From positions 6,070 to 18,984 of the forward strand of contig NW_014012638.1 in the NCBI RefSeq assembly GCF_000611645.1: a stretch of DNA of 12,915 bases, read 5' to 3'. This stretch comes from Monoraphidium neglectum (Eukaryota; Chlorophyta; Chlorophyceae; Sphaeropleales; Selenastraceae). Made by a program: the position numbers and the translations under genes. Under the pieces are notes generated by a model that worked only from the letters and a program-made list of their open reading frames with translations, was not told where the DNA came from and made no database searches. Shown in pieces: positions 8,842 to 12,915 of this stretch; position 1 is the first letter of the stretch; the number at the start of each line of letters is the position of its first letter.

Positions 8842-12915
<4,074 letters not shown>

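Overview
This is a GC-rich, intron-containing eukaryotic nuclear segment, most likely from a chlorophyte green alga. The reasons are: split genes with only GT-AG introns, almost all with GTG(A/C/G)-type donors; strong G/C preference at third codon positions; Ala/Gly/Ser-rich low-complexity protein segments; a plant/algal-lineage DUF506 gene; a plant-type alanine aminotransferase; and TGTAA, the usual chlorophyte poly(A) signal, downstream of two of the genes. There is no prokaryotic operon structure, Shine-Dalgarno pattern, RNA gene, CRISPR array or intact mobile element. The species cannot be named from this sequence alone.

Layout. (1) Bases 1-691 hold no recognisable gene and probably contain the promoter and leader of gene 1. 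(2) Gene 1 (+, about 692-2106) is a proposed five-exon gene for a Cys-rich, probably zinc-binding protein with two back-to-back C-x2-C-x4-C-x2-C modules and a Gly/Ser-rich tail. Its function is unknown. Exons 1, 2 and 5 are reasonable; exons 3 and 4 are tentative. (3) Bases 2107-5506 (3.4 kb) contain no protein I can recognise, only candidate poly(A) signals for the two converging genes and a short CTG-rich repeat. (4) Gene 2 (-, 7125-5507) is a three-exon DUF506 (PDDEXK-like, Pfam PF04720) gene. Its conserved core is interrupted by a Ser-Pro-Arg repeat insert, and its last intron carries a 63-bp tandem duplication. (5) Bases 7126-8841 are the shared upstream region of the divergent genes 2 and 3, with a TATATAA box inside an inverted repeat and a short upstream ORF that looks like a transit peptide. 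(6) Gene 3 (+, 8842 to beyond the right edge) is an alanine aminotransferase. Eleven exons can be joined in frame to give 409 complete codons plus two bases of the next. The C-terminal part lies outside the window.

The three genes show no obvious shared pathway; this looks like ordinary eukaryotic gene order (tail-to-tail genes 1/2, head-to-head genes 2/3). The items most worth following up are the two-module Cys protein, the repeat insert and intronic duplication in the DUF506 gene, the possible second (organelle-targeted) start of the aminotransferase, and short tandem repeats abutting several aminotransferase 3' splice sites. I did not find a convincing new multi-gene system.
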